Positions 16,570 through 24,911 of a DNA stretch of 64,000 bases are shown here, in pieces (position 1 is the first letter of the stretch; the number at the start of each line of letters is the position of its first letter). Both the position numbers and the translations under genes were made by a program. The stretch is from Georgenia ruanii. GTDB lineage: Bacteria; Actinomycetota; Actinomycetes; Actinomycetales; Actinomycetaceae. The notes under the pieces were generated by a model. That model was not told the DNA's origin and searched no databases. It worked only from the letters and a program-made list of their open reading frames with translations. The stretch is taken from positions 124,001 to 188,000 of the forward strand of contig NZ_VUKE01000004.1 in the NCBI RefSeq assembly GCF_009193175.1, in the 5' to 3' direction.

Positions 16570-17268
16570 TCAGCCGGCGGGGTGGGCGGCGAGGAAGACG
16601 GCGACGTAGTGGCACACGAAGCCCACCACCGTGCCGACGTGGAAGATCTCGTGGAAGCCGAACCACCGCGGGCTGGGGTTGGGCCGCTTGAGGGCGTAGA
16701 CCACCGCGCCGAGGGTGTAGGCCAGCCCGCCGGCGGCGACGAGCCAGACGACGGCCGGCCCGCCGCTGGTCCAGAACCGGGGAAGGAAGCCGACGGCCAC
16801 CCAGCCGAGCGCCACGTAGATCGGCACGTAGACCCACCGCGGGGCGGAGAGCCACACCAGCCGGGCGGCGATGCCCAGGACCGCGCCGACCCAGACGACC
16901 ACGAGCAGCACGGTGGCGGTGGCCCGGTCGAGCAGCAGCACGGCGAGCGGGGTGTACGTGCCGGCGATGAGCAGGAAGATGTTCGAGTGGTCCATCCGGC
17001 GCAGCACGGCCGTCGCCGGCGGCGACCACCGGCCGCGGTGGTACACCGCGGAGGTGCCGAAGAGCACCACCGACGCCGCCGCGAACACCGCGGTGGACAC
17101 CCGCCCGGCCGGCGTGGGGGCCAGCGCCACGAGCACGATCCCGGCGGCCAGCGCGAGCGGCGCCATCCCGGCGTGGATCCACCCGCGCAGCCGGGGCTTG
17201 ACGGCGTCGGCGAGCTGGCGCACGCCCGCGCCCGGCGGGGCGTCGGACACGGGATGAGCGGCTGCCAT
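16570..17268 (-). CDS. Hemolysin III / TrhA (PAQR) family membrane protein
   Basis: A 232-residue seven-helix membrane protein of the PAQR superfamily. Diagnostic motifs are SAVYHRGRW, RRMDHSNIFLLIAGTYTPL and the C-terminal FHEIFHVGTVVGFVCHY; together they supply the conserved Ser, Asp and three His residues thought to bind zinc. Relatives are annotated as hemolysin III or TrhA and linked to membrane energetics. No toxin role is claimed. The ATG at 17268 has GGAGGT 5 bases upstream. A perfect palindrome lies 61 bp upstream in the gap shared with the isoprenyl transferase. Confidence 0.92.
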   Translation of the reverse strand: MAAAHPVSDAPPGAGVRQLADAVKPRLRGWIHAGMAPLALAAGIVLVALAPTPAGRVSTAVFAAASVVLFGTSAVYHRGRWSPPATAVLRRMDHSNIFLLIAGTYTPLAVLLLDRATATVLLVVVWVGAVLGIAARLVWLSAPRWVYVPIYVALGWVAVGFLPRFWTSGGPAVVWLVAAGGLAYTLGAVVYALKRPNPSPRWFGFHEIFHVGTVVGFVCHYVAVFLAAHPAG

Positions 17269-17328
17269 GGGACCTCCAGGTCCGGCGGAAGAGTAGACGG
17301 GACGGGGTCACGTACCGCCCCGAACCAC

Positions 17329-17348
17329 AACCTACGCTACCGTAGGTT
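17329..17348. promoter_or_regulatory. Perfect 20-bp operator-like palindrome
   Basis: AACCTACG-CTAC-CGTAGGTT lies in the divergent gap between trhA-like and the isoprenyl transferase. It overlaps TANNNT-type -10 candidates and resembles a TetR-family operator. The regulator is unknown. Confidence 0.5.
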
Positions 17349-17461
17349 CGCGGGGCATTCCTCTCGCGGCGGTAACGTTCCTCCAGCGGGTCCGGACGTC
17401 AGCCCCGGACCCCGGCGCGGCCTCCGGCCGCGGACGGCCGGAGGGGAGTGTCGAGCGGATC

Positions 17462-18220
17462 GTGCCTTCAGCGGGACTGCTGTACCAGCTCTACGAACGT
17501 CGTCTCGTCAGAGGGCTGGACCGGGCGAACGTCCCCAGGCACGTCGGCGTCATCCTCGACGGCAACCGTCGCTGGGCCCGCGGGCTCGGTGCCCCCGTGG
17601 CCCACGGGCACCGGCGCGGGGCGGACAAGATCTCCGAGCTGCTGCACTGGTGCGAGGACGCCGGCGTCGAGGTCGTCACCCTGTGGATGCTCTCGACCGA
17701 CAACCTCGACCGCGACCCCGCCGAGGTCGGCGAGCTCTTGGAGATCATCGCCGGGGCGGTGGATTCGATCGCCGCCTCCGGCCGCTGCCTGCGCGTCATG
17801 GGCGCGCTGGACCTGCTGCCCGAGCCGGTCGCGGCGCGCCTGCGGGCCGCCGAGAGGCGCGTTCAGGGCCGGCCGGGCCTGCAGGTCAACGTCGCCATCG
17901 GCTACGGCGGGCGGCACGAGATCACCGACGCCGTGCGCGCGTTGCTGCGCGAGCGGGCCGCCGCCGGGCAGAGCATCGAGGAGGTCGCCGCCGAGATCGG
18001 CGTCGATGACATCACCGACCACCTCTACACCCGCGGCCAGCCCGACCCCGACCTGGTCATCCGCACCTCCGGCGAGCAGCGGCTCAGCGGCTTCCTGCTG
18101 TGGCAGTCGGTGCACAGCGAGTACTACTTCTGCGAGGTCTACTGGCCGGACTTTCGCCGGGTGGACTTCCTGCGTGCGCTGCGCGACTACGCCCAGCGCG
18201 AGCGGCGCCTCGGCCGCTGA
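17462..18220 (+). CDS. Short-chain Z-isoprenyl diphosphate synthase (UppS family)
   Basis: A 252-residue cis-prenyltransferase. The catalytic Asp is D33 in VGVILDGNRRWARGLG. Other conserved parts are VTLWMLSTDNLDRDP, VNVAIGYGGRHEITDAVR and PDLVIRTSGEQRLSGFLLWQSVHSEYYFCEVYWPDFRRVDFLRALRDYAQRERR. It condenses IPP onto an allylic diphosphate. Its position near trhA and greA/mca resembles mycobacterial Rv1086, the Z-farnesyl diphosphate synthase, but chain length cannot be read from sequence. The GTG at 17462 is the earliest plausible start; GGAGGGGAG lies about 13 bases upstream, a loose spacing. Confidence 0.9.
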   Translation: MPSAGLLYQLYERRLVRGLDRANVPRHVGVILDGNRRWARGLGAPVAHGHRRGADKISELLHWCEDAGVEVVTLWMLSTDNLDRDPAEVGELLEIIAGAVDSIAASGRCLRVMGALDLLPEPVAARLRAAERRVQGRPGLQVNVAIGYGGRHEITDAVRALLRERAAAGQSIEEVAAEIGVDDITDHLYTRGQPDPDLVIRTSGEQRLSGFLLWQSVHSEYYFCEVYWPDFRRVDFLRALRDYAQRERRLGR

Positions 18221-18265
18221 CCCGCCCGCCGACGGGCGCCGGCGGCTCGCGTCGCACCCACGGGT

Positions 18266-18349
18266 GGCGGCACCACCTCCGAGCGCGGCGGCACCACCTC
18301 CGGGCGGGGCCGCAACACCCGCGAGCGTCGCGGCACCCCTGGGAGCGGG
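18266..18349. repeat. 21-bp minisatellite, 4 units
   Basis: Units start at 18266, 18287, 18308 and 18329. The first two are nearly identical (GGCGGCACCACCTCCG(A/G)GCG); the last two are degenerate. Confidence 0.8.
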
Positions 18350-18630
18350 CGCGCCAGAATGCCACAAGTGGTGCAGGTGGGGCCCACGTGACGGGCGAAA
18401 CCGTCACACCTGGTCACTCCAGCACCACTCGTGGCGTTCCAGGTGCGGTTCTCCGGCGACCTCCGGCTGACGTTCCCCGGTGACCTCCGGGTGAACAGCT
18501 GCCCTCACCCCTGGGGCTCGGGCGTGTTTGTGGAGGACGCCGGGCGTTCCCGGCCGTACCGTGCGACGTGACGGACGGCACACCAGCCGCCCTCCGGGAG
18601 GTCAGCCCATGCAGCAGCCAGCTGTGGACG

Positions 18631-18652
18631 GGAGGGACCGGCCGGTCCCTCC
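18631..18652. promoter_or_regulatory. Perfect 22-bp palindrome upstream of phoH-like gene
   Basis: GGAGGGACCGG is followed directly by its reverse complement CCGGTCCCTCC, about 95 bp before the GTG start and downstream of the -10-like TACCGT. It could be an operator or a leader hairpin. Confidence 0.4.
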
Positions 18653-18747
18653 GGGCCGGCCTGTCGCCCCCACCACGCCCGGCGGCCCGCGACCCGCGGG
18701 CCCGCCGCGCAGCTGAGCTCGGCGCCACGGCGCCGGAGGGAGCCCTC

Positions 18748-20157
18748 GTGAGCATCGATCGCACCATCAGCACCCCGCAGCACGCCGCCGCCCCCGCGGC
18801 CGGGGCCGCCGTCGCCGCGGAGCTCGGCGTCGCCGAACCCGTCGGCACGGCGCTGCGCACCTACGTGCTGGACACCTCCGTGCTGCTCTCCGACCCGCGC
18901 GCGTTCCTACGGTTCGCCGAGCACGACGTCGTCGTGCCCGTCGTCGTCGTCACCGAGCTCGAGGCCAAGCGGCACCACCCCGAGCTGGGCTACTTCGCCC
19001 GCTCGGCCCTGCGCCTGCTGGACGACCTGCGCGTCAGGCACGGCCGGCTCGACAGCGCCGTGCCCGTCGGCGACGACGGCGGCACGGTGCGCGTCGAGCT
19101 CAATCACTCCTCCGACCAGGTGCTGCCGTCGGGTCTGCGCCTGGGCGACAACGACACCCGCATCCTCGCCGTCGCGGCCAACCTGGCCGCCGAGGGGCAC
19201 GCGGTCACCGTCGTCTCCAAGGACCTGCCCATGCGGGTCAAGGCCTCCGCCGTGGGTCTGCGTGCGGAGGAGTACCGCGCCCAGCAGATCCTCGACACCG
19301 GCTACTCCGGGATGACGGCGGCGGAGCTGACCGAGTCCGAGATGGCGCAGCTGTGGGGGGAGGAGAGCGTCGACGTCGCAGACCTGGCGACCCCGGGGGA
19401 CGTGCCGACGCAGCCGGTCAACACCGGCGTGGTGCTGCACTCCCCGCGCGGCTCCGCCCTGGGCCGGCTCGGCGCGGACGGCCGGATGCACCTGGTCCGC
19501 GGCGACCGGGAGGTCTTCGGGGTGCGCGGGCGCAGCGCGGAGCAGCGGGTGGCCATCGACCACCTCACCAACCCCGACATCGGCATCGTCTCCCTCGGCG
19601 GGCGCGCCGGGACCGGGAAGTCGGCGCTGGCCCTGTGCGCGGGGCTGGAGGCGGTCATGGAGCGCCGCGAGCACCGGAAGGTCGTGGTGTTCCGGCCGCT
19701 GTACGCGGTGGGCGGGCAGGAGCTCGGCTACCTGCCGGGGGACCAGGCCGAGAAGATGAACCCCTGGGCCGAGGCGGTCTTCGACACCCTCGGTGCGCTG
19801 GTGGCCCCGGAGGTGCTCGAGGAGGTTCTCTCCCGGGGGATGCTCGAGGTGCTGCCGCTGACCCACATCCGCGGCCGGTCGCTGCACGACGCGTTCGTGG
19901 TCGTCGACGAGGCCCAGTCCCTCGAGCGCAACGTCCTGCTGACGGTGCTCTCCCGCATCGGGCAGAACTCCAAGGTGGTGCTCACCCACGACGTGGCCCA
20001 GCGCGACAACCTGCGGGTGGGCCGCCACGACGGCATCGCCGCCGTGGTCGAGGCGCTCAAGGACAAGGAGCTCTTCGCGCACGTCACCCTCACCCGCTCC
20101 GAGCGCTCCGCCGTCTCGGCGCTGGTCACCGAGCTGCTCGAGGGCGTCGACATCTGA
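18748..20157 (+). CDS. PIN domain - PhoH ATPase fusion protein
   Basis: A 469-residue protein. The N-terminal PIN nuclease domain has [40 protein letters not shown] and the acidic [17 protein letters not shown]. The C-terminal PhoH ATPase has Walker [14 protein letters not shown] (about residue 291), Walker [15 protein letters not shown] and [12 protein letters not shown]. This is the PhoH2 (PIN-PhoH) architecture shown in mycobacteria to unwind and cut RNA; here the role is inferred. The GTG at 18748 has CGGAGGGA upstream. An in-frame ATG at 18568 would add 60 residues of low-complexity sequence. Confidence 0.93.
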   Translation: MSIDRTISTPQHAAAPAAGAAVAAELGVAEPVGTALRTYVLDTSVLLSDPRAFLRFAEHDVVVPVVVVTELEAKRHHPELGYFARSALRLLDDLRVRHGRLDSAVPVGDDGGTVRVELNHSSDQVLPSGLRLGDNDTRILAVAANLAAEGHAVTVVSKDLPMRVKASAVGLRAEEYRAQQILDTGYSGMTAAELTESEMAQLWGEESVDVADLATPGDVPTQPVNTGVVLHSPRGSALGRLGADGRMHLVRGDREVFGVRGRSAEQRVAIDHLTNPDIGIVSLGGRAGTGKSALALCAGLEAVMERREHRKVVVFRPLYAVGGQELGYLPGDQAEKMNPWAEAVFDTLGALVAPEVLEEVLSRGMLEVLPLTHIRGRSLHDAFVVVDEAQSLERNVLLTVLSRIGQNSKVVLTHDVAQRDNLRVGRHDGIAAVVEALKDKELFAHVTLTRSERSAVSALVTELLEGVDI

Positions 20158-20167
20158 GCCGGCCGCG

Positions 20168-20270
20168 CGGATCGCGCCACAAAGTCCACGAGCGGCCGGC
20201 GACACGCCGGCGACACGCCCGGCCCAGGCCGGGCGGGGAACCCGCGAGGCGGACATTGTGGCGCGATCCG
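20168..20270. mobile_element. 103-bp element with 20-bp terminal inverted repeats (MITE- or REP-like)
   Basis: Arms CGGATCGCGCCACAAAGTCC (20168-20187) and its near-perfect inverse (20251-20270) pair at 19 of 20 positions. Inside are a direct repeat CGGCGACACGC and a nested 9-bp hairpin CGCCCGGCC/GGCCGGGCG (20216-20235). It lies between the convergent phoH-like and dadA-like genes. No target duplication is seen. It could instead serve as a large bidirectional terminator. Confidence 0.5.
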
Positions 20271-20403
20271 TCGGTGGCGCGCGTGCCGGCGCCCGTCTCC
20301 GGGGCCCGGCGCGCAGCACGCTGTGGCCGGCGGTGCCGGTCGGCGCGGAGGCCCGCCGGCAGGTCGGTGGGCGCGATGGCCGTGGGCGTGAGGCCCGCTG
20401 GCG

Positions 20404-21717
20404 TCACCGCAACGGGTCGAAGGACCAGAGCTCGGCCGGCACCTCGCCGCGGGTGACCAGGTCGGCGACGAGCTGACCGGTCAGCGGGCCCAGCGTGATG
20501 CCCCACATGCCGTGCCCGCCCGCCGCCACCACCCGCGGGGCGCGGGTGGGGCCGATGAGCGGCAGGCCGTCGGGGGTGACCGGGCGCGAGCCGACCCACT
20601 CGTCGGCGCGGTCGTCGAGGTCCCCGGCGAGCAGCGGCCGGACGGCGTCGACGATCGCCGTGATCCGGCGCGGGTCGAGCGGGTCGCCGGGCCGGCGGAA
20701 CTCCATCATCCCGGCCACCCGGTAGCGCCCGCCCAGCGGGGTGCACGCCACCCGCTGGGTGGGGAAGTACAGCGGCATGGACGGCATCGGGTCGACGGGG
20801 ATGGAGAAGGAGTAGCCGCGGCCGGCCTGCACCACCATCCGCACCCCGAAGGGCCGCGCCAGCTCGCCCAGCCACGCCCCGGTCGCCAGCACCACGACGT
20901 CGGCGGGCAGGATCTCCTCCCCGTCGCGCCGGGCCGGCGGGGCCTCGGTCTCGCTGCCACCCGGCACCGGCCGGGTGGGGCGGGTACGCACGAGCGCCGG
21001 GCGGGTGTCGGTGCCGCCGTCGACGGCCAGGACCCGCACCCCCTCGCGCAGCTCCACGCCCGCCGCCACCACCGCGTCGGCCAGCGCCAGCATGTAGCGC
21101 GGCGGGTCGATGAAGCGGGTGCCCGACAACCGGATCCCGGCGGTGACCGCGGGGCTCAGCGCCGGGGCCAGCGCCCGCAGCTGCGCGCCGTCGAGCAGTT
21201 CGGCGTCCACCGGCTGGCCGGCGGCGCGGATCGCGGCGAACTCCTCGAGCAGGTCCCGCCGCTGGCCTGGGCGCCGGTAGCAGGCCAGGAAGTCGCCCGT
21301 CGGCACGGTCGGCTCGGCGACGCCGCCGGCGGCGAGCACGTCGAAGGCCTCCAGCGCCCGCCGGTTGAGCGGGACGTAGGCGGACATGGCCCGCCGCCAG
21401 GACCGGCCGGTGCTGTGCCGGACGAAGCCGAGGAGGAAGCGCAGCAGGCCGAGGTCGGGCCGCAGCGGGACGTATAGCGGGGAGGCGGGGGAGACCAGCG
21501 CCCGCACGCCCGAGCGCAGGATGGCCGGCTCGGGCAGCGGGGTGGTGATCGGCGGGGTGAGCCAGCCGGCGTTGCCCCACGACGACCCGGCGGCCACGTG
21601 GTCCTGCTCCAGGACGGTGACGTCCAGGCCCGCGCGGCGCAGGAACCAGGCGGTGGACAACCCGACCATGCCGGCGCCGACGACGACGGCGCGACGCGGG
21701 GACCCGGAGGTGCTCAT
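20404..21717 (-). CDS. FAD-dependent D-amino-acid dehydrogenase (DadA-like)
   Basis: A 437-residue DAO-family flavoprotein. The N-terminal Rossmann motif is AVVVGAGMVGLSTAWFLRRAGLDVTVLEQD, followed by SSWGNAGWLTPP, characteristic of DadA. The C-terminus has DEWVGSRPVTPDGLPLIGPT and GHGMWGITLGPLTGQLVADLV. It oxidises amino acids to keto acids, passing electrons to the membrane chain in characterised DadA enzymes. Two ATGs are 9 bp apart. AGGA is well spaced for 21717, which was chosen over 21726. A charged insertion around ETEAPPARRDGEE is unusual. Substrate specificity is inferred only. Confidence 0.87.
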   Translation of the reverse strand: MSTSGSPRRAVVVGAGMVGLSTAWFLRRAGLDVTVLEQDHVAAGSSWGNAGWLTPPITTPLPEPAILRSGVRALVSPASPLYVPLRPDLGLLRFLLGFVRHSTGRSWRRAMSAYVPLNRRALEAFDVLAAGGVAEPTVPTGDFLACYRRPGQRRDLLEEFAAIRAAGQPVDAELLDGAQLRALAPALSPAVTAGIRLSGTRFIDPPRYMLALADAVVAAGVELREGVRVLAVDGGTDTRPALVRTRPTRPVPGGSETEAPPARRDGEEILPADVVVLATGAWLGELARPFGVRMVVQAGRGYSFSIPVDPMPSMPLYFPTQRVACTPLGGRYRVAGMMEFRRPGDPLDPRRITAIVDAVRPLLAGDLDDRADEWVGSRPVTPDGLPLIGPTRAPRVVAAGGHGMWGITLGPLTGQLVADLVTRGEVPAELWSFDPLR

Positions 21718-21757
21718 GCGGGTCATCCTGTCCGATGACGGCGGCCCGCGCCGCGGC

Positions 21758-22408
21758 TTACAGCTCGCCGATCTGGTGGACGAGGTTCGCGGTGCCGTCG
21801 GCCAGCGTGTACTCCACCCCCACGATCGTCAGCCGGCCCTCGGCGACGGCGGCGGCCAGCGACTTCGAGTAGTCGTGCAGCATGCTCACGGTCGCGGTCA
21901 CGTGCTGGCGGCGCAGGTCGCCGTCGTCGGCCAGGCGCACCCCGCGGTCCGCCTCGGCGGCCGGGGCGGCGCCGTCCGCGGTGGGCGCCAGCAGCGAGGG
22001 GATGACCCGGTCGACCACCGCCCGCACGAACCCGGTGGGCATCTGGCCGGTGAGCAGCGCCTGGGTGGCCGCGCCGACGGCGCCGCACCGGTCGTGCCCG
22101 AGCACGACGACGAGCGGGGCCCCGAGCACGTCCACGCCGTACTCGATGGAGCCGATGACCGTGGTGTCGAGCACCTGCCCGGCGGTGCGGACGACGAACA
22201 GGTCACCGAGGCCCTGGTCGAAGATGATCTCGGCGGCCACCCGCGAGTCGGAGCAGCCGAAGAGCACCGCGTAGGGGTGCTGGTCCTGCGCCAGGGCCGC
22301 CCGCCGGTCGGCGCCCTGGGACGGGTGCTGCATGCGGTCGGCGACGAAACGGGCGTTGCCCTCCTGCATGCGCTGCCATGCCTGGGCCGGGGTGAGGTTG
22401 GTGCTCAT
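21758..22408 (-). CDS. Beta-class carbonic anhydrase
   Basis: A 216-residue zinc enzyme interconverting CO2 and bicarbonate. Zinc ligands and the Asp-Arg dyad are visible: C52, D54 and R56 in FGCSDSRVAAEI, then His and Cys in VVLGHDRCGAVGAA. ATG at 22408 or 22417 are both possible; GGAAAG suits 22408 better. It is transcribed towards the dadA-like gene (40-bp gap) and away from the sugar importer. It has the usual length for bacterial beta-CAs and no membrane segment. Confidence 0.93.
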   Translation of the reverse strand: MSTNLTPAQAWQRMQEGNARFVADRMQHPSQGADRRAALAQDQHPYAVLFGCSDSRVAAEIIFDQGLGDLFVVRTAGQVLDTTVIGSIEYGVDVLGAPLVVVLGHDRCGAVGAATQALLTGQMPTGFVRAVVDRVIPSLLAPTADGAAPAAEADRGVRLADDGDLRRQHVTATVSMLHDYSKSLAAAVAEGRLTIVGVEYTLADGTANLVHQIGEL

Positions 22409-22636
22409 GGCTGCCATCTTTCCACCGTGCCCGGTGGGCCTCTGCGGTGGGCCTCTGCGGCGGGCCTCTGCGGAGGGCCCCAGGCGGAGCCCACCAAGGC
22501 CGCTAGGCGCCGCCGTCCCCGCCCCCTGGGCTGCAGCCCCGCAGGCCAGGGGGCGGACGGCACCCGTCGCCTCTCCGGTGGCGGGGAACGGTCGTTCGCG
22601 GTTTCCTGAAGACCGACGACAGGTGAAGGAGGTCAC
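22409..22636. other. Divergent intergenic region upstream of the sugar importer
   Basis: 228 bp between carbonic anhydrase and the LpqY-like gene. It contains three 13-bp tandem units GG(T/C)GGGCCTCTGC (22433-22471), a long imperfect hairpin CCGTCCCCGCCCCCTGG / CCAGGGGGCGGACGG (22513-22560), and a GAACGGTCGTTC motif near 22587-22598 that might be part of a sugar-regulator operator. Confidence 0.55.
22433..22471. repeat. 13-bp tandem repeat, 3 units
   Basis: GGTGGGCCTCTGC at 22433 and 22446, GGCGGGCCTCTGC at 22459. Confidence 0.85.
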
Positions 22637-23923
22637 GTGCGACGGCGCAGACTGGTGGGGGCGAGCCTGGCGCTCGCCGTGGCCGCGGGCATAGCCGCCT
22701 GCTCCGCCGAGGCCGGCACCCCCACGCTGACGTGGTACATCAACCCCGACAACGGCGGCCAGGCCGAGATCGCCAAGCAGTGCACCCAGGAGGCGGGCGG
22801 CAGGTACCGCATCGAGACGTCCCTCCTGCCCCGGGACGCCGCCTCCCAGCGCGAGCAGCTCGCGCGCCGGCTGGCCGCCAAGGACAGCTCCATCGACATC
22901 ATGAGCCTGGACCCGCCGTTCATCCCCGAGCTCGCCGAGCCCGGGTTCCTGGCCCCCGTGCCCCAGGACGTCGCCCAGAAGACGACCGACGGCGTGGTGC
23001 AGGGCGCCATCGACGGCGCCAGCTGGAAGGGCGAGCTGGTGACGGTGCCGTTCTGGGCCAACACCCAGCTGCTCTGGTACCGCAAGTCCGTGGCCGAGGC
23101 CGCCGGGCTCGACATGACCAAGCCGGTGACCTGGCAGCAGATCCTCGACGCCGCGCAGAGTCAGGGCAAGCTCGTCGCCGTCCAGGGCGCGAAGGCGGAG
23201 TCCCTGACGGTGTGGATCAACGCCCTCGTCGCCTCCGCGGGCGGGCAGATCGTCACCAACCCGGAGGCGCCGGGCACCGAGATGCAGCTCGGGCTCGACT
23301 CCGACGCCGGGCGCAAGGCTGCGCAGATCATCGGCGACATCGGCAGGTCCGGCATCGGCGGGCCCGGGCTGCCCACGGCGGACGAGTCCGCCTCGCTCAC
23401 GCTGTTCCAGGGTGACAAGGGCTCCTTCATGGTCAACTGGCCGTTCGTGTGGTCCTCGACCGTCACCGGCGTCGAGCAGGGGACCTTCGACAAGGCGCTG
23501 CTCGACGACATCGGGTGGACGACGTACCCGCTGACCGACGAGGGCGGCAAGCCGACCCCGCCCTACGGCGGGATCAACCTCGGCGTCGGCGCCTTCAGCA
23601 AGCACCCGGACCTCGCCTACCAGGCCGCGGAGTGCATCGTCACCCCCGAGCACCAGGCCACCTACTTCGCGACCAACGGCAACCCGGCCGCGAACACCAA
23701 GGCCTACGACGATCCTGCGGTGCAGGAGGCCTACCCGATGTACCAGGAGATCCGCGACTCCCTGCAGCAGGCGGTGCCGCGGTCGCAGACGCCGTACTAC
23801 AACGAGGTCTCCACCGGCCTGCAGCAGACGTGGTACCCGCCCAGCAGCGTCGACCCGGACACCACGCCGCAGAAGTCCACGGATCTCATCACCTCCGTCC
23901 TGCGAGGGGAGAGCCTGCTATGA
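22637..23923 (+). CDS. LpqY-like sugar (trehalose-type) substrate-binding lipoprotein
   Basis: A 428-residue lipoprotein exported and anchored at C22 of the lipobox GIAAC. The mature part resembles mycobacterial LpqY: LARRLAAKDSSIDIMSLD, FWANTQLLWYRKSV, VQGAKAESLTVWINALVASAGG and GSFMVNWPFVWSS. LpqY binds trehalose for the LpqY-SugABC recycling importer; by similarity and gene order (SBP, permease, permease, ATPase) the same substrate class is proposed, but maltose-type sugars are not excluded. AAGGAGG precedes the GTG start. The stop overlaps the first permease start (ATGA). Confidence 0.9.
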   Translation: MRRRRLVGASLALAVAAGIAACSAEAGTPTLTWYINPDNGGQAEIAKQCTQEAGGRYRIETSLLPRDAASQREQLARRLAAKDSSIDIMSLDPPFIPELAEPGFLAPVPQDVAQKTTDGVVQGAIDGASWKGELVTVPFWANTQLLWYRKSVAEAAGLDMTKPVTWQQILDAAQSQGKLVAVQGAKAESLTVWINALVASAGGQIVTNPEAPGTEMQLGLDSDAGRKAAQIIGDIGRSGIGGPGLPTADESASLTLFQGDKGSFMVNWPFVWSSTVTGVEQGTFDKALLDDIGWTTYPLTDEGGKPTPPYGGINLGVGAFSKHPDLAYQAAECIVTPEHQATYFATNGNPAANTKAYDDPAVQEAYPMYQEIRDSLQQAVPRSQTPYYNEVSTGLQQTWYPPSSVDPDTTPQKSTDLITSVLRGESLL

Positions 23924-24909
23924 GCTCGGCAGTCCCACCGGCGGCGCCCCAGCGCCAGGCCGCGCCGGCCCCGGTCGTGACGGCGGGCGGGCAGCCCGGG
24001 CCGGCGGGCGGGATCAGCGAGCGCACCCGGTCCGAGCGGCGGCTCGGCTGGTGGCTGGCCGGGCCCGCGTTCGCGGTCATGCTGCTCGTCACGCTGTACC
24101 CGATCCTGCAGGCGGTCTACGACTCGCTGTTCGCCTTCCGCCTCACCGCCCCCGACGAGCGCCGGTTCGTGGGCCTGGGCAACTACGCCGTCGTGCTCTC
24201 GGACCCGGTGTGGTGGCGTGACCTGGCCGTGACCGTGTTCATCACCGTGGTCACGGTGGTCATCGAGCTGGTCCTCGGGTTCGCGCTCGCCATGATCATG
24301 CACCGGGCGCTGCGGGGCCTGCGCGGGCCGCTGCGCACGGTGATCCTCGTGCCCTACGGCATCATCACCGTCGTCTCGGCGTTCGCGTGGTTCTACGCCT
24401 TCGACGTGACCTCCGGGTACGTCAACAGCTGGTTCGACTGGGTGCCCGGGATCAGCCCGGACCTCAACTGGTTCGCCAGCCAGGGCACGTCGCTGTTCGT
24501 CATCATCGCCTCCGAGGTGTGGAAGACGACGCCGTTCATCTCCCTGCTCCTCCTCGCCGGCCTGGCGCAGGTGCCCGGCGACATGGAGGAGGCGGCCAAG
24601 GTCGACGGCGCCACCTCCTGGCAGGTGCTCAGCCGGGTGATCCTGCCGAACATGAAGGCGTCGATCATGGTGGCGGTGCTCTTCCGGGCCCTGGACGCCT
24701 TCCGCATCTTCGACAACGTCTTCATCATGACCAACGGCGCGAACGGCACCGAGACGCTGTCGCTGCTGGCCTACCGCACCTCGATCGGCCGGCTGGAGAT
24801 CGGGCTCGGCTCGGCGATCTCGGTGCTGCTCTTCCTGTGCGTGCTGCTCATCGCCTTCGGGGCGATCAAGCTGTTCAAGGTCGACCTGTCGAGCGCGAGG
24901 GGGGAGTAG
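23920..24909 (+). CDS. Sugar ABC transporter permease (SugA/MalF-type)
   Basis: A 329-residue inner-membrane subunit. A Pro/Ala-rich cytoplasmic N-terminus of about 40 residues precedes six helices beginning GWWLAGPAFAVMLLVTLYPILQAVYDSLFAF. The EAA loop that docks on the ATPase is EEAAKVDGATSWQVLSRVILPNM. The start overlaps the SBP stop, with GAGGGGAGAG upstream. It forms a heterodimer with the next gene product. Confidence 0.93.
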   Translation: MSSAVPPAAPQRQAAPAPVVTAGGQPGPAGGISERTRSERRLGWWLAGPAFAVMLLVTLYPILQAVYDSLFAFRLTAPDERRFVGLGNYAVVLSDPVWWRDLAVTVFITVVTVVIELVLGFALAMIMHRALRGLRGPLRTVILVPYGIITVVSAFAWFYAFDVTSGYVNSWFDWVPGISPDLNWFASQGTSLFVIIASEVWKTTPFISLLLLAGLAQVPGDMEEAAKVDGATSWQVLSRVILPNMKASIMVAVLFRALDAFRIFDNVFIMTNGANGTETLSLLAYRTSIGRLEIGLGSAISVLLFLCVLLIAFGAIKLFKVDLSSARGE

Positions 24910-24911
24910 CC

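Larger units (their letters stand above)
18221..18747. other. Gene-free stretch between isoprenyl transferase and phoH-like gene
   Basis: 527 bp without a convincing gene. It contains a 4-unit 21-bp minisatellite (18266-18349), a direct repeat around CCGG(C/T)GACCTCCGG (about 18450-18490), a -10-like TACCGT at 18558-18563 and a perfect 22-bp palindrome (18631-18652). The forward frame through it encodes only Arg/His/Pro-rich heptads and is judged non-coding. Confidence 0.65.

Noticed and set aside
15510-17330. A 606-codon reverse frame suggesting a TrhA-PPK2 fusion
   Set aside because: The upstream half is the shifted-frame shadow of the TrhA gene, and PPK2 has its own start with GGGAGGGAG at 16517.
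18266-18349. The 21-bp tandem units as a CRISPR array
   Set aside because: Units are directly adjacent without unique spacers, only four in number, and no cas gene is near.
22513-22560. The long imperfect hairpin upstream of the LpqY-like gene as a terminator
   Set aside because: It lies between two divergent genes, where no transcript needs ending; it may be a relic or a regulatory structure, and evidence is too thin for a separate feature.
21758-23653. A 631-codon reverse frame that would fuse carbonic anhydrase to an N-terminal extension
   Set aside because: The extra 415 residues are antisense to the LpqY-like gene; carbonic anhydrase homology begins at 22408 with a usable ribosome binding site.
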